64,000 bases of DNA, from the NCBI GenBank assembly GCA_025094145.1, contig JALLLS010000030.1, forward strand, positions 124,001 through 188,000, read 5' to 3'. Within the stretch, counting starts at the first letter, position 1, and the number at the start of each line of letters is the position of its first letter. The notes under the pieces were generated by a model, which saw only the letters and a program-made list of their open reading frames with translations, was not told the DNA's origin and ran no database searches. A program made the position numbers and the translations under genes. This document shows, in pieces, positions 45,521 through 59,553 of the stretch. This DNA is from Spinellus fusiger. Lineage: Eukaryota; Mucoromycota; Mucoromycetes; Mucorales; Phycomycetaceae.

Positions 45521-48500
45521 CAAAATAAGGGGAGGGGATGATCAAACAAGAAAATAAACAGTCTCCCAGTGATGATGGATAGGACAGGCTGAATTTATTT
45601 TCACTACAAAAGGCTCATTGCAAAGAAACAGTTTAATTATTCCATTCAAATGTGTTTTCAAAAAAAAAAAGGAAGCTCGTACGTGTCACTGAACTCATAA
45701 TATTAAATGCACAATAAGCCAGTGTGAATTGAATGGGTTAGACTGCTTTCTCCTGGTAAAGGACTTATCACTCATACACATGTAAATAACACTGTAGTAC
45801 TGGATGTTGCTGCTCATTTCTGCTATGTAACAGAGAAAAAAAAGAAATAAGCAACCGTGAACGATTCCTATTTGACAATGTTCTTGGCTAGGTTACTCAA
45901 TAAGAATAGATCGAGTTAAAAAATAACAGTCGGATGAGCAATAGTAAAGCATCTACTTTTCTTTATATGTTAATACACTGCAAAGTAATATGAAAATATT
46001 AGCTATAGGGCTGTAGTCATGATCTATTGATAATAAATGCACTAGAAAGAATAAAAAGGGAGACATCAACGAGATCAAATACACATTCTAACAGGGAAAG
46101 ATCAGGAACAGACCCATGGATGACTAGATCTATGCTTCAGTCAATACTCTACTGTGTTATAGAAGCGGATACTCTAACACCTCTGATGCAGATAAATTAA
46201 TGAATGTTATCAGAAACCCTAATCACTCTCTGTGGTACATGGTGCTGATGACTCTGGTAGTCATCTAAAAGGAGGAGCAGTATTAAAGGAGAAGGGAGTG
46301 AATCAACAAGTTTGACATCAACAGCAGGCGATGGTAAACTAGATTCAATCTGATCAACGTGCTATTCTTCCGGGAGTAGTTGATAGACGGTCTCTAATTA
46401 GCGATAGACGAGTTGAATTACTTATTAAATCATCAATAGAGCACGGTGAATGTCCAACATCAGAAGACAGCATTTTTATTGTGAAAATGAATAGAAATGC
46501 ATAGTCAGTGTACAAAATATCTGCTTTTCATTAAATTGTATTACTGGGGCTTCTATTTCTTGTTTATCTTTATATAAGTGGCTGTAATGCAGGTAGATGC
46601 AAGATATCTATAAGACATACACCTAATGGCGTGAAATTGAATATTTATACATTATACTTTTTGCAGTAAGAAGATCTTAACCTGCATTATCATTTCTCTC
46701 CCTTAGTTTCAGATGATACACATCTACACATGTCAATAGTTGAAAATAAAGAAAACAAAGAGAAGATCTTTGTTGTGCACGAGTTTATCTATGACATTTC
46801 TACTTTAGCACTCTACTTTCAGCTCAACTCATTCGCCTTGAGAAGCAAAGATAAACATAGTGTTGGGCCTATGACACAAGAATAATAAAATGGTAGGAAT
46901 AGTACTTTTGGATAAATACAATAAGAAATCTCTCAAAGACAGAAACATATATTAAACTATCTTTTTTTCTTTCTTTCTTTATTTGCTGGGCTAACCTGCA
47001 AAGATAAGTATACTTTCTATTACAAAGTATTTGTCATCTATGAACTCCGTCGGATGATGAAAGAGATAACGAATCCTTCGTTGATTTCTTACTTTCACTG
47101 TCATTATCTTACAATGCAAGGAAAATGTTATAAAAATACTCGGAATGAAAAGTGTCACTATCGAGGAGTTCAGAAATAGAGAAGTGGCCGAGTATAAATA
47201 GTAACACGGATTAGATTGCTTCCTTTTTAAAACCGCACTACTTGTATTCTTTACATAGAGTAGTACAAAAGTTCATAGTAAATACTCTATTCAGAACTAG
47301 TAGCTCATTCTTTTTCATACTATAGAAGAATATTGAAACATAAAAACATGATTAGAAGTTTATCAGTATTTCCCCCCTTTCTTATTTTTATTATTGTTTT
47401 TATGTATTTATATATAATGACACTAAAAGGAGTGCGGATAAATAAGTCTGTGCCAACCCATCTAGACAAGTTACAAGTGAGTGATGGAGGTGTACAGCTT
47501 ATATTCTCATCATAGCTGAGCAGCAGAAAGAGTAGACACTGGTTTAGATCTCAGATTTACTTGATTTTCACCATCCTAACGTATCAATAATAGATAGAAT
47601 TGGTATTTATATAAAAGCAAATCTCAGATTAGAAAAAAGAAAGCAAGAAAAGATGGCTAATATGAAAAGGGTAGGTCTAATGTACAAATATAGAAGGTTT
47701 TGTTATTTAGAAAGAATATATGCTTTCACTGCAGCAAGGTATTACAGAAAAGACCATGTAGATCACCAGAAGACTATACTATTCACGAGTGCCATAGGAC
47801 AATAATAACGCATTAAAAATGCTGATTCGTCTGGACCTGAGGGTTTAACTAGTAAAAGTAAATAAAGAGCAAAGGAACAACGAATAGAAATAGTCTACTA
47901 TCCACAACCAGAGTATAAAGTCTATAAATGACGGTCTTACTGCCAGACCATTTTATTTTGCAAGTTGAAACTGTAGCACTCTATGCTACACTAAGTGGAT
48001 TTATATGTATAAAGTAAGGTAAGCAAAAATAGATGCATAGATTATCAATAGCCTTTCTCTTGAATTAATATACAAACTGCATGTAATTATATCAATTAAT
48101 GTTATTAATAAGAATGATAATTGTCTGATGATTATTAGAGAAATGAATATGACCTAGTACTATGGAATTTAAAGAATATGATATTTATCGATCTATCGTC
48201 TTTTCTTCAAAAAGCGAAATACTCAATTAAAGAAGACACACTGGTTTTGTTTATCCGAGAGAAAAGAGTAATATTTATAGAAAATAAATAGCTTTTTCAT
48301 GTATATCAAAACAGTGTCGAAGCCATGCTCCATACTCCAAAACAAAAGACAAAAGTCATTAGTAATTTCTTTTTGATAATAGATTTGACTGTATAGATCT
48401 TACAATAGCCTTGCTGTTTACTTTTTAGGAGAATTCTTTTATATGAACAGCTACTTGGTAACTGCATCTCAACAGAATATTATAAAAGTAGAACTTGAGT

Positions 48501-49569
48501 CTATCTATTCTGCATTGTTAGATAAATAATAATAATAATAAAAGGTGGCTCAACACAACTTTATATTTATTTATTTAATCTGTAAAATCAACACGCCAGA
48601 CTATTCTCAATTGTATCTAAAAAGAGGGAAAGAAATGGCAGTACGCAGCATGTAAGTGTACAAAGGAAGAAATGACGAGTTTTATCCTTTATTATATCGG
48701 TACTAATAATAACCGTATTTAAATCGGTTGATATATTTCCTTGATACTAAAATAACCAGCAAATAGGAAGAATATGGGTAAAAAATAATCAAGAGGCATT
48801 TTATAAAAGTGTTGACTGAAAAAAGAAGGAAAAAAACACGAAATACAAAACATAGTATGAAGAGCAAGGAAAAGTAAGTGACATAAAAAGAACCAATAAG
48901 TGTCAAAAGACTCTAATGAGGTGTTTAAAAGTGAGTTGGATGGTAGTAAAGACATTAGATGGTAAATTGGGCTACAATGGATCTTACTCTCGGTAAATCA
49001 TAGAGAGCGTGGACAGACCAAGAAGATGGTCAACACTATGAAAAAGAAAATCATGCTTTCAATGTACTCACACTTGTTAAGGACATAATTTTCTAATGTA
49101 TTTCATCACTGACTGAGGTTGAAAGCGGCTTATTACGTGGTAATTCAAATGAGGACAAGTATGATAGCTAAGATGAAAACGAAATCAAAATTGATCTGTC
49201 GTAACTCCTTAATAAAGCTTGGTTTAACCGAAACTAAGAATACCATTCGAGTTATTTATCTCAATCAGCCATCCAAAAATATTTAGTCAGCTGTGGGACA
49301 AATATAAGAGGCAGGGAAGTATATCTGGTAAGGTCTGAATGTATGAGTGTATAAAGAAAGAGGGAATGTAGGTTTATTGTTCATATGATATTTAAACCTT
49401 GATCTAGAAATTGCAGGCCGTGGCGTTTTCCTTGGCATCTATAAAATACACTGAAGTTTTCAATTGCTATTCTTCTCTGTTTTTCAAATTTATTTCTTTT
49501 ATATAAATTGATATATTTGTATTTATAAAAAGTCTACTGAGAAGAGCATTGACTTTCTACATTAGCAGC
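45521..49569. other. 4-kb AT-rich region with no recognisable gene
   Basis: Neither strand gives a coherent protein. Short open frames (for example 47333-47515) have no family signature. There are ordinary poly-A and poly-T runs and no evident TIRs. Near the right end, TATA-like sequences (TTTATATAAATTG around 49498-49510) precede the GATA-like gene. Confidence 0.45.
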
Positions 49570-50864
49570 ATGTCTTTACCCACCACAGCTACTTACAACT
49601 ACGGCACTGAAAGCCATCCATCTTTTTCTCCATCTCCAGAGCTATTACATGACAGTGAAGAGGATGATGAAGACAGCATGCTCTCTCTTTACTCTCGATC
49701 ATCATCTTTTTATACAGAATTACCAACAGCACAAAGAATGCGATACGAATCAAAAGATCAATCGTCGACCCTTGGCCCATTTCCTGGTTTATGCCGTCGA
49801 AAGTCAACACCTTACAAATCACCATCTGCAATGCAATGTTCATTTCAAACCTCAAACCTTGATAAAAGCATTATATTTCAACTTGATACCCAATATAGTC
49901 CTAACTCTATTAGTTCAAAATTACCGTGCAAAAAATGTGGTGAATGGGACGATCAATGTCTGATCGTGTGCACCTCCAAATTTGTCAGCGGAGAATCGCT
50001 TCTCTCTATGCTTCGCAAACGTGTAGCATTTGCACGCAGCCGTTTTGCTTCCAAAAAATGTCACACTCAGGTACAAACGTACAAAAAACTAAGTTCACGG
50101 ACTGTCTTTCGCATTAAAATCCCAAAATCGACTGTCAACCCCACCAATAAGCTTAGTAGATCGGATAAAAACTTAAATCACAACTCAAAACTAGAACTAA
50201 ATTCAGAATCAGATGATGATAAAATGACAGATACGGCTATGGCCACGGCCACGGTCACAGCCACAACCGTGCTGTTTCCCACAACCCCTACAGCCACAGC
50301 CACAGCCACACCTGAACTTGCGTCAGAAACTATTCTTATCTCTGATGCTGTGTCTCATTCGGCTTGTGATTCTTCATCCAATCATACTCTCCACAAGTTA
50401 AGCAAGTCAGCACGTATCAAGGGCCCATGCCAAGCATGCAATGAAGTATCAGACAGTTGTATGCGAAAGGCTTTCAATTGGCCTTTCCCTACCACAGCTG
50501 TATTTTTAGACAAGGGCCGACCCTTTGTTTATCTCTGCAACAAATGTGGTCTCAGGTAACTTAAGTTTAATTTAATTTTATAAGGTTTGTTCTCTAATCC
50601 ATTTTTATTTGCAGATATAATAAGAGTAATGGCTGTATTTGTCACCATTGCCGATGGGTCTTTTGTAAAGAAGAGAAACGTAAGGCTGCCAAATTCATTG
50701 AAAACATGCGCAAGTCTCGCCCCGATGGGTACGTTGGCCCTGATGAAGATATCGAAGGATTTGTATGCATACCCAAATATTGGAGCTGCGGCAAGCCATG
50801 GAAAGTAGGCTGGGTACTGAACGACTTGGAAGATCAGAGTGAAGAAGATGAATTTGCAATATAG
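49570..50864 (+). CDS. GATA-like zinc-finger protein with expanded finger loop
   Basis: Probable nuclear regulator, 411 residues from exons 49570-50555 and 50615-50864. The N-terminus is acidic and Ser-rich (SEEDDEDSMLSL). A first cysteine group, CKKCGEWDDQC (C120, C123, C130), is followed by a basic middle region (FRIKIPKSTV) and a Thr-Ala low-complexity segment near 50240-50310. The C-terminal region has CQAC (C286, C289) and then CNKCGLRYNK, the hallmark second half of a GATA finger. The gap between the two pairs is about 32 residues instead of 17-18. It continues into CICHHCRWVFC, a further Cys cluster that may bind a second zinc. The intron interrupts the CNKCGLR/YNK sequence. DNA binding is not proven and the family is not one I can name. 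Confidence 0.75.
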
Positions 50865-52123
50865 GTCTACATGTAATATTCTTAGTTAATAAGACCATCT
50901 CTATATATTTGTATTCTGTGTAAATAACATTCTTTTGATATACCCACTCGAGAAAAGAAAAGAAAAGAACAGGACTTCACGTCATATGTTCTCTAACTCT
51001 TTTGGCACTGAGGCTTTTCTTGGCAAAATTTCTCATTGGAAACTGTAGATCAGATCCAAGTAAAAATCACAGTTCTTTTTAACACCAATTGCATACTTTA
51101 TATCCTTGCTTAAACTTTTATGTTTAGCATACATTTTGTATACAGATTTGGACATATAAACTGTTAAGAATAATGTTATTGTCATTATTAGACAATCAAT
51201 TTCAATAATAAAACTGAAAAGACACTATTTGATTAGATACTCAAGTTGAAAAGGTCCTTTACAAGGTCATCAATGTCTATCAACAGATACGTTAATATTT
51301 TAATAGAATGATAGGGTAGGCCCAAAGACCATCTATCTTCAATTCACCTATTGTAATGATCTAAAGCGTTTAACTGGCTCATTTATAATCGTGGGCCAAT
51401 ATGGGAAAAAGACAAAAAATGTGACAGAAAAAAAAAGAATCCGTCATCAGATGACTATAAGTCGATAAACCTGAAAAGCAACCTCGTCTACATAATTCAA
51501 TCTTTTACTGTGTTATTTATATATAGATAGATATAATAATAATCGAATAACGTATGGATTCTATATCTTCACAAATAGAATACTCTAGAAGACTATAGAT
51601 AAAGCCAGGACCCCTTATTGAAACAATATCAACTAAGATTGTCGATTGTAAGTACTTCCAGCAACATCGTCCTATTAACACTCAGCTCTAATATCCATAA
51701 AACACTTTGCTCTCTGTTTATTACTATATTTTTCTATTCTTTACTGTCTGCTCTTACCTCTTTAGATCCCGAAGCTGCCAATATAGCTATTGTACTTTTA
51801 TATTCTAGAACATTAAAATAGGCGAAAGTGCTGTTTTTTTTAGGGGGGAGGGGATTCTAGTTGCTATAGAAGATTGTTATCCTTTTTGGTGTTTTATTTT
51901 TTAACCGACATTAGAACTTTTCGGAAGTATTATTCCCTATCATTAGTCATTCATATTTTCCCCCATTCTCCCTATTTCCCTCATTTTTCTCTTCATTTTT
52001 CCCTCACTTCCCTCATATTGTACTTTTTCACTCATAAACTTACAGGAATCAGCCATTTTTTCCCTCAAATATTGTCTTATACACTGGTTACAATGCTCAA
52101 TGCACGAATGACACAAACGTCCG

Positions 52124-52160
<37 letters not shown>

Positions 52161-53562
52161 CTTTAGATTATAAAGAAATAAGGTTCAAGGCGCCTACAAT
52201 TATAGTTTTTTATTCAATAGAATAGTTAATAATTTACATATTTACCTTTTCTCTCTAACCAATAGATAGGATGAGATCTAACCATAGTGTAGTGGCATAA
52301 ACATCAATGATAAAAAAAAACAAATAATATGTTACCTTTTCTATTGTAATATAAAACTATGTTGAATGACTACTCCTATTATAAATCAGTTGTAAAGAAC
52401 AAACAAACAAACAATAAGAAGCGTACAGTGAAATACTGAGGGAAAAGAAAAGAAATTAAACCCTGAAAGAAACACTGTTTTGTTTTTTAACAGACAATGT
52501 CAAATGAGGAAAAATAATTAAAGGATTGGAGTTGATAATATTACGCGTAGGTCTTGGAAAAGATTACTTTACTAGAATGGTTACTCTATTCCTCATCAAA
52601 AGATTTGTCACCATGAAACTAGCTGTGTAGTACTTCTTTTCTTTCAAACAAACTCATACATTACACTATACTCTAGATAGGTTTTTCTTTCTTTCCATGG
52701 ACTATTATAACAGTGACAAGATTCAATAGGTCTATTGTACCAGGGTTTAAAATAAGGATAGGTAAATGGTAGTATAAGAGAATATATTCTGTGTAAATAT
52801 GTGTATAAATATGTATTCCAAGAATGTTATAAACTTATAACATAATCGACATTTGGCTCAATAAAATGATTTTTACGCTATATAATAAATTATTAAGTTT
52901 TTTTATCATTGGTTCTTTAGGATTGTGTAAACAAGAGTCAACTTTCTTTATTTTAATAAAATTTCAAAGGATCAGGTCCATTAAAAAGTATATAAATAAA
53001 TATAAATAAAAGGTATGCTTGATGTTCGGCAGGTGTTTATCCAAATTATGTCTTGATGAGAAGATATTAACTGATAAGAATATTAGTCAATAACTTCACT
53101 ACACCTGGAGTGTTTATTCTTCTAAGAATAAAAACAAGCTCTTTATTCAACATTGTATTTTGTTATTATTAAATAGTTCAAGTCATTTGTTTATTGATTT
53201 GCTAGCTTCTAATAAATGTGGAACAAGTGTCTCTATAGGATTAAGGCTAACTAAAAGAAATAAAAGCCTTCTTTCCGAGCTTCATCCGAAGTTTTTTATT
53301 TTTTATTATTTTTTTATTATTTTTTTATAAGATTTTGATCTAATTCTAACAGTTAAAACTATCTCTTATTTTACAGGTCTTTTGGTTTATTATTTTCATA
53401 TTCTATCTACTCTTTTCTTCTAAAGTTCTTTCTCTCTTATAGCTACTATGTGTGGGTGTGGGTGTGGGATATTTAAAGATAAAGAGATGTATTAGGTATA
53501 CCTTTGATCCATAGAGACAACTAAATATAAAATTACTTTTTTCTGTTAGACTTGCAACAGGT
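50865..53562. other. AT-rich intergenic region with (AAT)n
   Basis: Contains an (AAT)n run at about 52124-52157 and many A/T homopolymers. No conserved coding block was found on either strand. Confidence 0.45.
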
Positions 53563-54320
53563 TTTACTACACACTCAGAGATTTTCTAGCCTTTAAGCGG
53601 TGATATCTCCTTCCTTTATACGTCCATGCCAAATAATTCCCTTTTATATGAAAGTGTTTGAGAATCAAAGGTTTGCGGATATACTATTTAATATTTTCTT
53701 TTATAGAATACCCCACTATCAGATTGGATTATCAATAAAAATATAGTGTTGATGAATAATATTGTTTATTATAATACTATAGCTAATAATATAATATAAT
53801 ATAATATAATATTACTATAGCTATTGATGTTCTAGGTGTATTCTCTCATAGCAATAGAGTCTAAACCCTAAAACTCTTGTGGTTTATTCTTGAGAGATAA
53901 ATAACACTAGAGAATACACCCTAGACACCCTAGACAGTATAGAAGAAAAAAAACCACCTGATACTGAATTGAGAAAGAGTCTTAACTTATATAATAGCAG
54001 AAAAGAGTGAACTAGCAATGGTTCAATCAACAAAGATAGTATGCTTACCTTGTACCTCATACTTGTCTTGAGAATAATAAGCCATATGCTATCTATTAGA
54101 AGAAGAGTCATTACCATGTCTTGTTGAATACACTGATATCAATCTCAGATGATGATACTGGTTACTTTTTTACTTAGAGAGTAGCCTTTGGTGGTGTCTA
54201 TTACTTTCTATTGTTTTTCTTTGTTAATAATAGCACATTGCCTTGCTTATTTATGCTCATCTCAATAAGTGCTTAAGTATCAAGTTGTATAGACAGTGTG
54301 AGAAATAACAAGATAATAAC
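53563..54320. repeat. Diverged dispersed repeat, copy B (pairs with 8465-9090)
   Basis: Same orientation and order of blocks as copy A, with extra sequence including an (ATAAT)n run at 53790-53812. The minus strand again encodes IKG...KGRRYHRLKARK. The copies differ throughout, so the duplication is old. Confidence 0.75.
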
Positions 54321-54419
54321 AAGACCAAAGAATAAAAAAAAATCTCATTCTGGTGAGGTATGCAGTCCCATGCAATAAATGAGTAGACGGCAAATCAGTT
54401 ATTTATTTTTATTCTACAG

Positions 54420-54680
54420 TTGCGAGCAGTAATAAAGGGACTAGAGTGATCAGGAAGAAAGGTGAAAGGTATGAGGAGCATTATACACAACATACATACA
54501 AGTATGGCAAGGCTTCAGTCATGACTTGAGGTTACTTTTGGCGTGAAGGTGTAGGACCTCTTGTACTCTTGGAGGGATCAGTTAATCAAGACAAGCATGT
54601 CAATGTACTTGCCAAATACCTTCTTCCCTGGTTCCATAAATCACAAGTTATCTCGAGTAGAGAGTCAAGGTCACGCCAGT
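54420..54680 (+). pseudogene. Tc1/mariner transposase fragment
   Basis: One frame reads HTYKYGKASVMT, a stop, then GYFWREGVGPLVLLEGSVNQ and DKHVNVLAKYLLPWFHKSQ, matching the central strand region between the first and second catalytic Asp of DDE_3 transposases (family form GGGSVMVWGCF...GPLV). The Trp before GYF is replaced by a stop. No catalytic Asp or TIR is visible, so this is only a fragment. Confidence 0.8.
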
Positions 54681-55904
54681 ATTGAATAGCTATTCTTCAA
54701 ATGAAGGTACTCCTGATGTGGAAAACCAAAATGTCAATAGCTTAATCCTATTTCTTAGAATGAAGCTCTTGATCTTTATTGATCAACAACAATTAGACAA
54801 ACATCTAGCTAGTAGTGGCCAATCCACCAAAACATAAATATAAAAAAAAGAATCCAGTGTATTTATTGCTGCACTAAACCAATATAAAGATAAGTCTCTC
54901 TCTCTCTTTTTTTTCTTTTTTTTTTGGGATCATACTACATCTCTACACTATTTTATTCCTCAAAAATGCACCAATTGTCGTGAAATCTTTTACCATATTT
55001 GGAAGGATTACTCTCTTGAGAATTAGAACTCATTTATTACTAAACTAAGAAGAGGACTCTTGAATATCAAGAGATGTCGATAGTTCACAGTATTCTTGAT
55101 AGTTAACCCCTGAATACATACCATTAGAAAAGTATAAAAGACTTAATAATTCAATTCAATAAACAACAAAGTTTAACTACACGTTCTACTGTTCCGTCTA
55201 CCTTTGGACTAAAACCCCAAAGACGACACAATACTTTCTGAAAATACATTCTTTTAAACACATTGCTCAATCATAAAAAATAAAGTTATTTTATTATCCG
55301 TATATTTACTTTTATATCCCAAAAATCTTTAGGTGTGTAGCTTAAAAAAATAAACAAATGATTGGAGATGTAATAAGAAAAGAAAGGACAAGAAACCAAA
55401 CACAGCTTTCATATGTTTATGATAAGATGAATACGCTGCATTATTAATGGCATCAGACAAGAGTTGATTTAATTTGTTTTATATATCAAAGTAGTGTGTT
55501 CAACAGATACAAGGATGGGAGTCATTTACAGGAGCATAATATATATGGTTTAATAGAAAACGTAGGACTGTAGTTAGCTAAATCATTAAAGAATAAAAAG
55601 GCTAATAAAATAGAATAAAAAGGCTAATAAAAATAGAATAAAAATAGAAAGGACAATACTACGAGGATAAAATAATAAAAATAGAAAGGATAATACTATG
55701 AGGATAAAATAATAAAAATATAAAGCATATAAAAAAAAGGCTACGAGTGGAAATGGTAGAGAGCAAAGGTAGACATGATAACTATGTATGGATAATAAAA
55801 TAACAGAAATGTGGTAAAGACGTAAGACATGTATACAACATGAAGCATATCTTCACATAGAGATGGGGCCGGTAGAATACAGGTGAAGAGACATGTGTAC
55901 CTGT
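54681..55904. other. AT-rich region, nothing recognised
   Basis: Includes three to four tandem AATAAAAATAGAAAGGA(C/T)AATACTA-like units at about 55600-55720, which are 3' flank of the RabGAP gene. No gene is supported. Confidence 0.45.
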
Positions 55905-58900
55905 TTAAATAATTGCAGGTTCTTCGTAAAGGGGGTTTGTAGGCTCTACTGGACTCTTCATGCCTACGCTTGAAGCGGGTGTGGAATCGGCGGTAGGAGA
56001 GCCAAATGCTGTCCACAGGCGTGCATAGACGCTTGAGCGTTTCTTATTTGAGGTACTGCATTGGGAGGCACTCGAGTTAGCAGAAATCATACTATCCATT
56101 GAAAGTCTGGGATCCACAGAAAAAGTGCTATTGGTGCGTTCATGGCGGGACTCTCCAGGTGAGCTAGGCGTGCTTCCACGATAAGCAAGCATGGAAAGGG
56201 ATGTGGCAGAGTGGCGCTTTGTTTGGACAGAAGATCTTCGTTGCTGGAAAGACGTACGGGGTGAGATGGTGCCTGATGAGGTTTCGTGCTGAACCAACTT
56301 GAATTTGGCCTCTGCTAATAATTTCTCCAGTTCACGGCATCTCAGTTCGCTCTCAATATACTTAGACTGGTATTCTCGGTGGTAGAGATCGCTGTTCTCT
56401 CCCATCTGAAGAGTATGGCGACGGCTAGGATGCACCACTGCCTTTTCTTCTTTTGGATGAAACAGAGTGCGGTGGGCAGCAAAGACTTCTTCAGTAAACG
56501 AGTCACGAGGCATCAGGTATTCTCGCTTCTCATCTTCAAGTTCCCTGACTCGCTTCTCCTGTGCCTCCACCTCTTTCTGAAGGAAAAGCTTCTCGAGTTG
56601 TAATTCAGTAGATGTCTTTTTGGCAATGGCTGCTTTTTCAGCCAATTCTTCGTTCTCCTTGATCAGTTCCTCCCGCTCTGACAGAAGTTCATCCTTATCC
56701 ACCTGGTAGGCTTCAGATTCATTCTGGAGATGGACCAGTTTGTCCATCAAAGAAGACTGATCGTCCAGGGTGAATTGAAGTTTCTGTTTTAGCTGTTCAT
56801 GGCTGTTGCACAACTGTTCATATTTCTGTCCCATCTCAAAGTTAGCAAGCTTATAAGAGACTAGCTCAGCCGTAACATTGCGCATCATGTGGTCTTCTTC
56901 TTCTGTTGGACTACGAGACTTGACTTCACATGCGTCTATTCTATCCTGGTTAAGTTCAGGCAGACACTCATCGTCTGTAAAGTCCTCTGTCATTGTGGTG
57001 GCGATAGTCTCATCACTACTGGCAAAGTGGCTGCTCTGAGAGATGATGGAAGAGTGGGACGAGGTGCTCGAGTTTCTCTTGGCTTCCTTTATTGTATTTA
57101 TCTTCTCCACTTCAGCAGGATCCACAGAAAGAGCACCAGCAATTAAAGCACCAAAATCACCTGTCAAGCGAAGTGAGTCGACAAAGGAGCGGAATTGGCC
57201 GTCCTGTTCAAGCTCCTGCAATCGAGACACCTCAAGAGCGCGTGCCTGATAAACAGGATCAAACACACTGGTGGGTGATTCTAAAGAAGCGGGTTCTGCC
57301 TCGGTTGCACGATCGGTGTACAGTTTGGCCTTGTACTTTTTGATACGTTGCTCAAGAACAGCATTGCGTTCAATGACCTTTTCTTGTTCATTCAGTTGAT
57401 CTGTCTCTCGCATCTTCACACTCATAAGTTCCTCAGAAATACTAGAGTGCTCCTTCTGGAGTTGGGATAATGCCACGACAAGATCCTCAATTTGTTGGTG
57501 GAGAAGAGGAATTGTGCGGTCGTGTGTGGTTTCTTCAAAAGAACAGGTAGAAATTGTAGGAGAAGACATGTGTCGCTTCATGGGAGATGTTGCTTGGGTT
57601 GTTTGGGCTGTTTGGGCTGCCTGAATTGCTTCATTTCCCCAAGAGAACCAGGATTCTCGCTTATTCTTCCTGTCTGTCTTGCTCTTTCCCCATCCATTGA
57701 ATCGAACTGCCAACACTTGATGGGCTCTGTCCTTTTCCTGCTCAATCTCTTTCAGATGGGATTCTGCAATATTATCCAATTTGCTCTTTGTGATGAGTGT
57801 ACTGAGGGCCATGGTGTGGGCAATGACAGTATCAGGATTAGAGTCATAGGCCTCTTCATACAATTTGCGAGAAGAGAGATAGATCATCAATTGTTCAAAG
57901 TCATGAATGGCGAGAAGTCTTTCTTCGTTCTTCTCCATGACAGCAATGGCCACACGTGTAATGGTCTCTACAGCCCCCTCAGCAAAGGCAAGATCGTATA
58001 TTCTCAAGACAAGAGAGAGAGGAAGTGTATAGGCAAACAGAGTAAGATACCACTGAGAAGCATACATGGCAGGGTGAATGGTGTGTTCTTGCAGATGAGC
58101 ATGGAGACGAGGCAGTTTCTGGGCCAACAGTGTCTGGAATTGATGAAGGCGGAGGTGAAGTCCCTCCATGTTAAGTGTAAACATGGTTCGAATGTCATAG
58201 GTCTCCATCAATCTGATGCCATGGAGATTTTGTTATTGGAATTCCCTTTATGTTTTTTTGTTTTGTTCATTATCAATTTAATTTACCTTACAAACACACA
58301 AAAGGCCTGTTTCTCGGGCATAACCAGCAGCAAAGGTCCTACTAAGAAGGCAAGGCCCTGACAGTAGCCCACATGCGCATCGTACACACTGTAGGCCTTC
58401 AAGAGACGACCCATGGCCTGCTGTCCTTCGCCCTGATCTGCCTTGAACATCTCAATCTGAGGGAATGTACGCGACAGATCACGCTGGATGACTCGTCCGT
58501 AGGGAGAGGGATTCTCCTGTTCATCTTTTACAAGGCTGTCATACATGGATTCTAAATTGGTAGCTGATGAGCGTGTCATTGTCTGCCATATGACACCTCG
58601 GAGTCGATGGGGAATGCCACCGTAGCGTAATTTAGCCGCCAGCAGATGGGGTAGTTTGGCAGCCACCAGGGAAAAGTCGTCCACCACACACTGCCAAAAG
58701 TCCCAGTCAGAAACATCGCTTGATTCTGCTGTGGACAGAACTGGACTTTGCTTCAAAAGTGCCTCAGTGTCTTGTACACCTGTGGGCGAAAGAGTGTTGT
58801 CAGAAATAAGGTTACGCAGCGTGGTGAAATCTGCTTTTAGACGATTGGATTCAATACAGACAGACTTGAGATCGGCGTTCAAAAGAGCATTTTGACGCTC

Positions 58901-59553
58901 CAAGCGAGCCAACAAGTACTGTTCCGAATCCTAATACAAAAAGAGAGATTAAACCAGGTCAAAATACAGAAGGGGTTGTTCATAAGACTCTCTCTCTCCA
59001 TATATATATATGTATATATATAAAGACAGTAGACAGTTTCCAAAGTCCAGAACAGGCTTACTTGAGGGGGGAGTTTAGCATTCTCAGCTTCCAGGCGTCG
59101 GAATCTGTCCTTATTCGAGGTGCTGCTGTCACTTGAGGGTGAGCGTGTATAGACAGCGATAGGAGTGGAGACGTTGATTTTCTCTGGTGAGGTAGGAATT
59201 CGTCGTCTTTCTGCTAGTGTCAGAGTGGAGAGGGACTTTTTAACAGAGATAGGGTAGGCTGTGGTATTGGTACTGGAGGACTTTGAGGCTGCTGGTTGTG
59301 CAAGATGAGTAAGGTTAGCTGCCTCAAGTATCTCATCTACACTGACAGGATGAAAATTCTGTTGGAGCTGTCGAAGTTTATAGAGTACTTCTGGAGCCAA
59401 TGTAGGGGCTTGTGAGAGCTCTTGTGAGGAAACTTTCAAGGACTCCTGTGAGAGCTCTTGTGAAGTTTCTTGTGGAAAAGGCATGGACAGAGTGGGTGCA
59501 GTAGTACTGGAAGATAAAGAGAATGAATTCTCGACAGGTACAGTGGTTGTCAT
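55905..59553 (-). CDS. Gyp5/Evi5-like RabGAP with C-terminal coiled coil
   Basis: A TBC-domain GTPase-activating protein acting in secretory or recycling traffic. Exons 59553-59062, 58930-58287 and 58212-55905 give 1,147 residues. The first 180 residues are low-complexity with repeated SQELSQ units. The TBC domain opens with KLRYGGIPHRLRGVIWQTM and holds both catalytic fingers, VIQRDLSRTFPQ (IxxDxxR) and VGYCQGLAFLVG (YxQ), then MYASQWYLTLFAYTLPLSLV and RIYDLAFAEG. After the domain there is a long Glu/Lys/Leu-rich coiled coil (VSLQKEHSSI-type heptads; EREELIKENEELAEKAAIAK, VEAQEKRVRELEDEKREYL) and a Ser-rich tail ending EEPAII. Domain order fits Gyp5/Gyl1 and Evi5, which act on Sec4/Ypt1-like and Rab11/Rab35-like GTPases; the Rab target here is unknown. 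Confidence 0.93.

Noticed and set aside
45521..49569. Possible hidden gene in the 4-kb gap
   Set aside because: Only short frames without conserved motifs or consistent splice chains; RNA-seq would be needed to overturn this.
57492..58361. 289-codon plus-strand frame
   Set aside because: Lies antisense to the TBC coding exon of the Gyp5-like gene and has no family signature.
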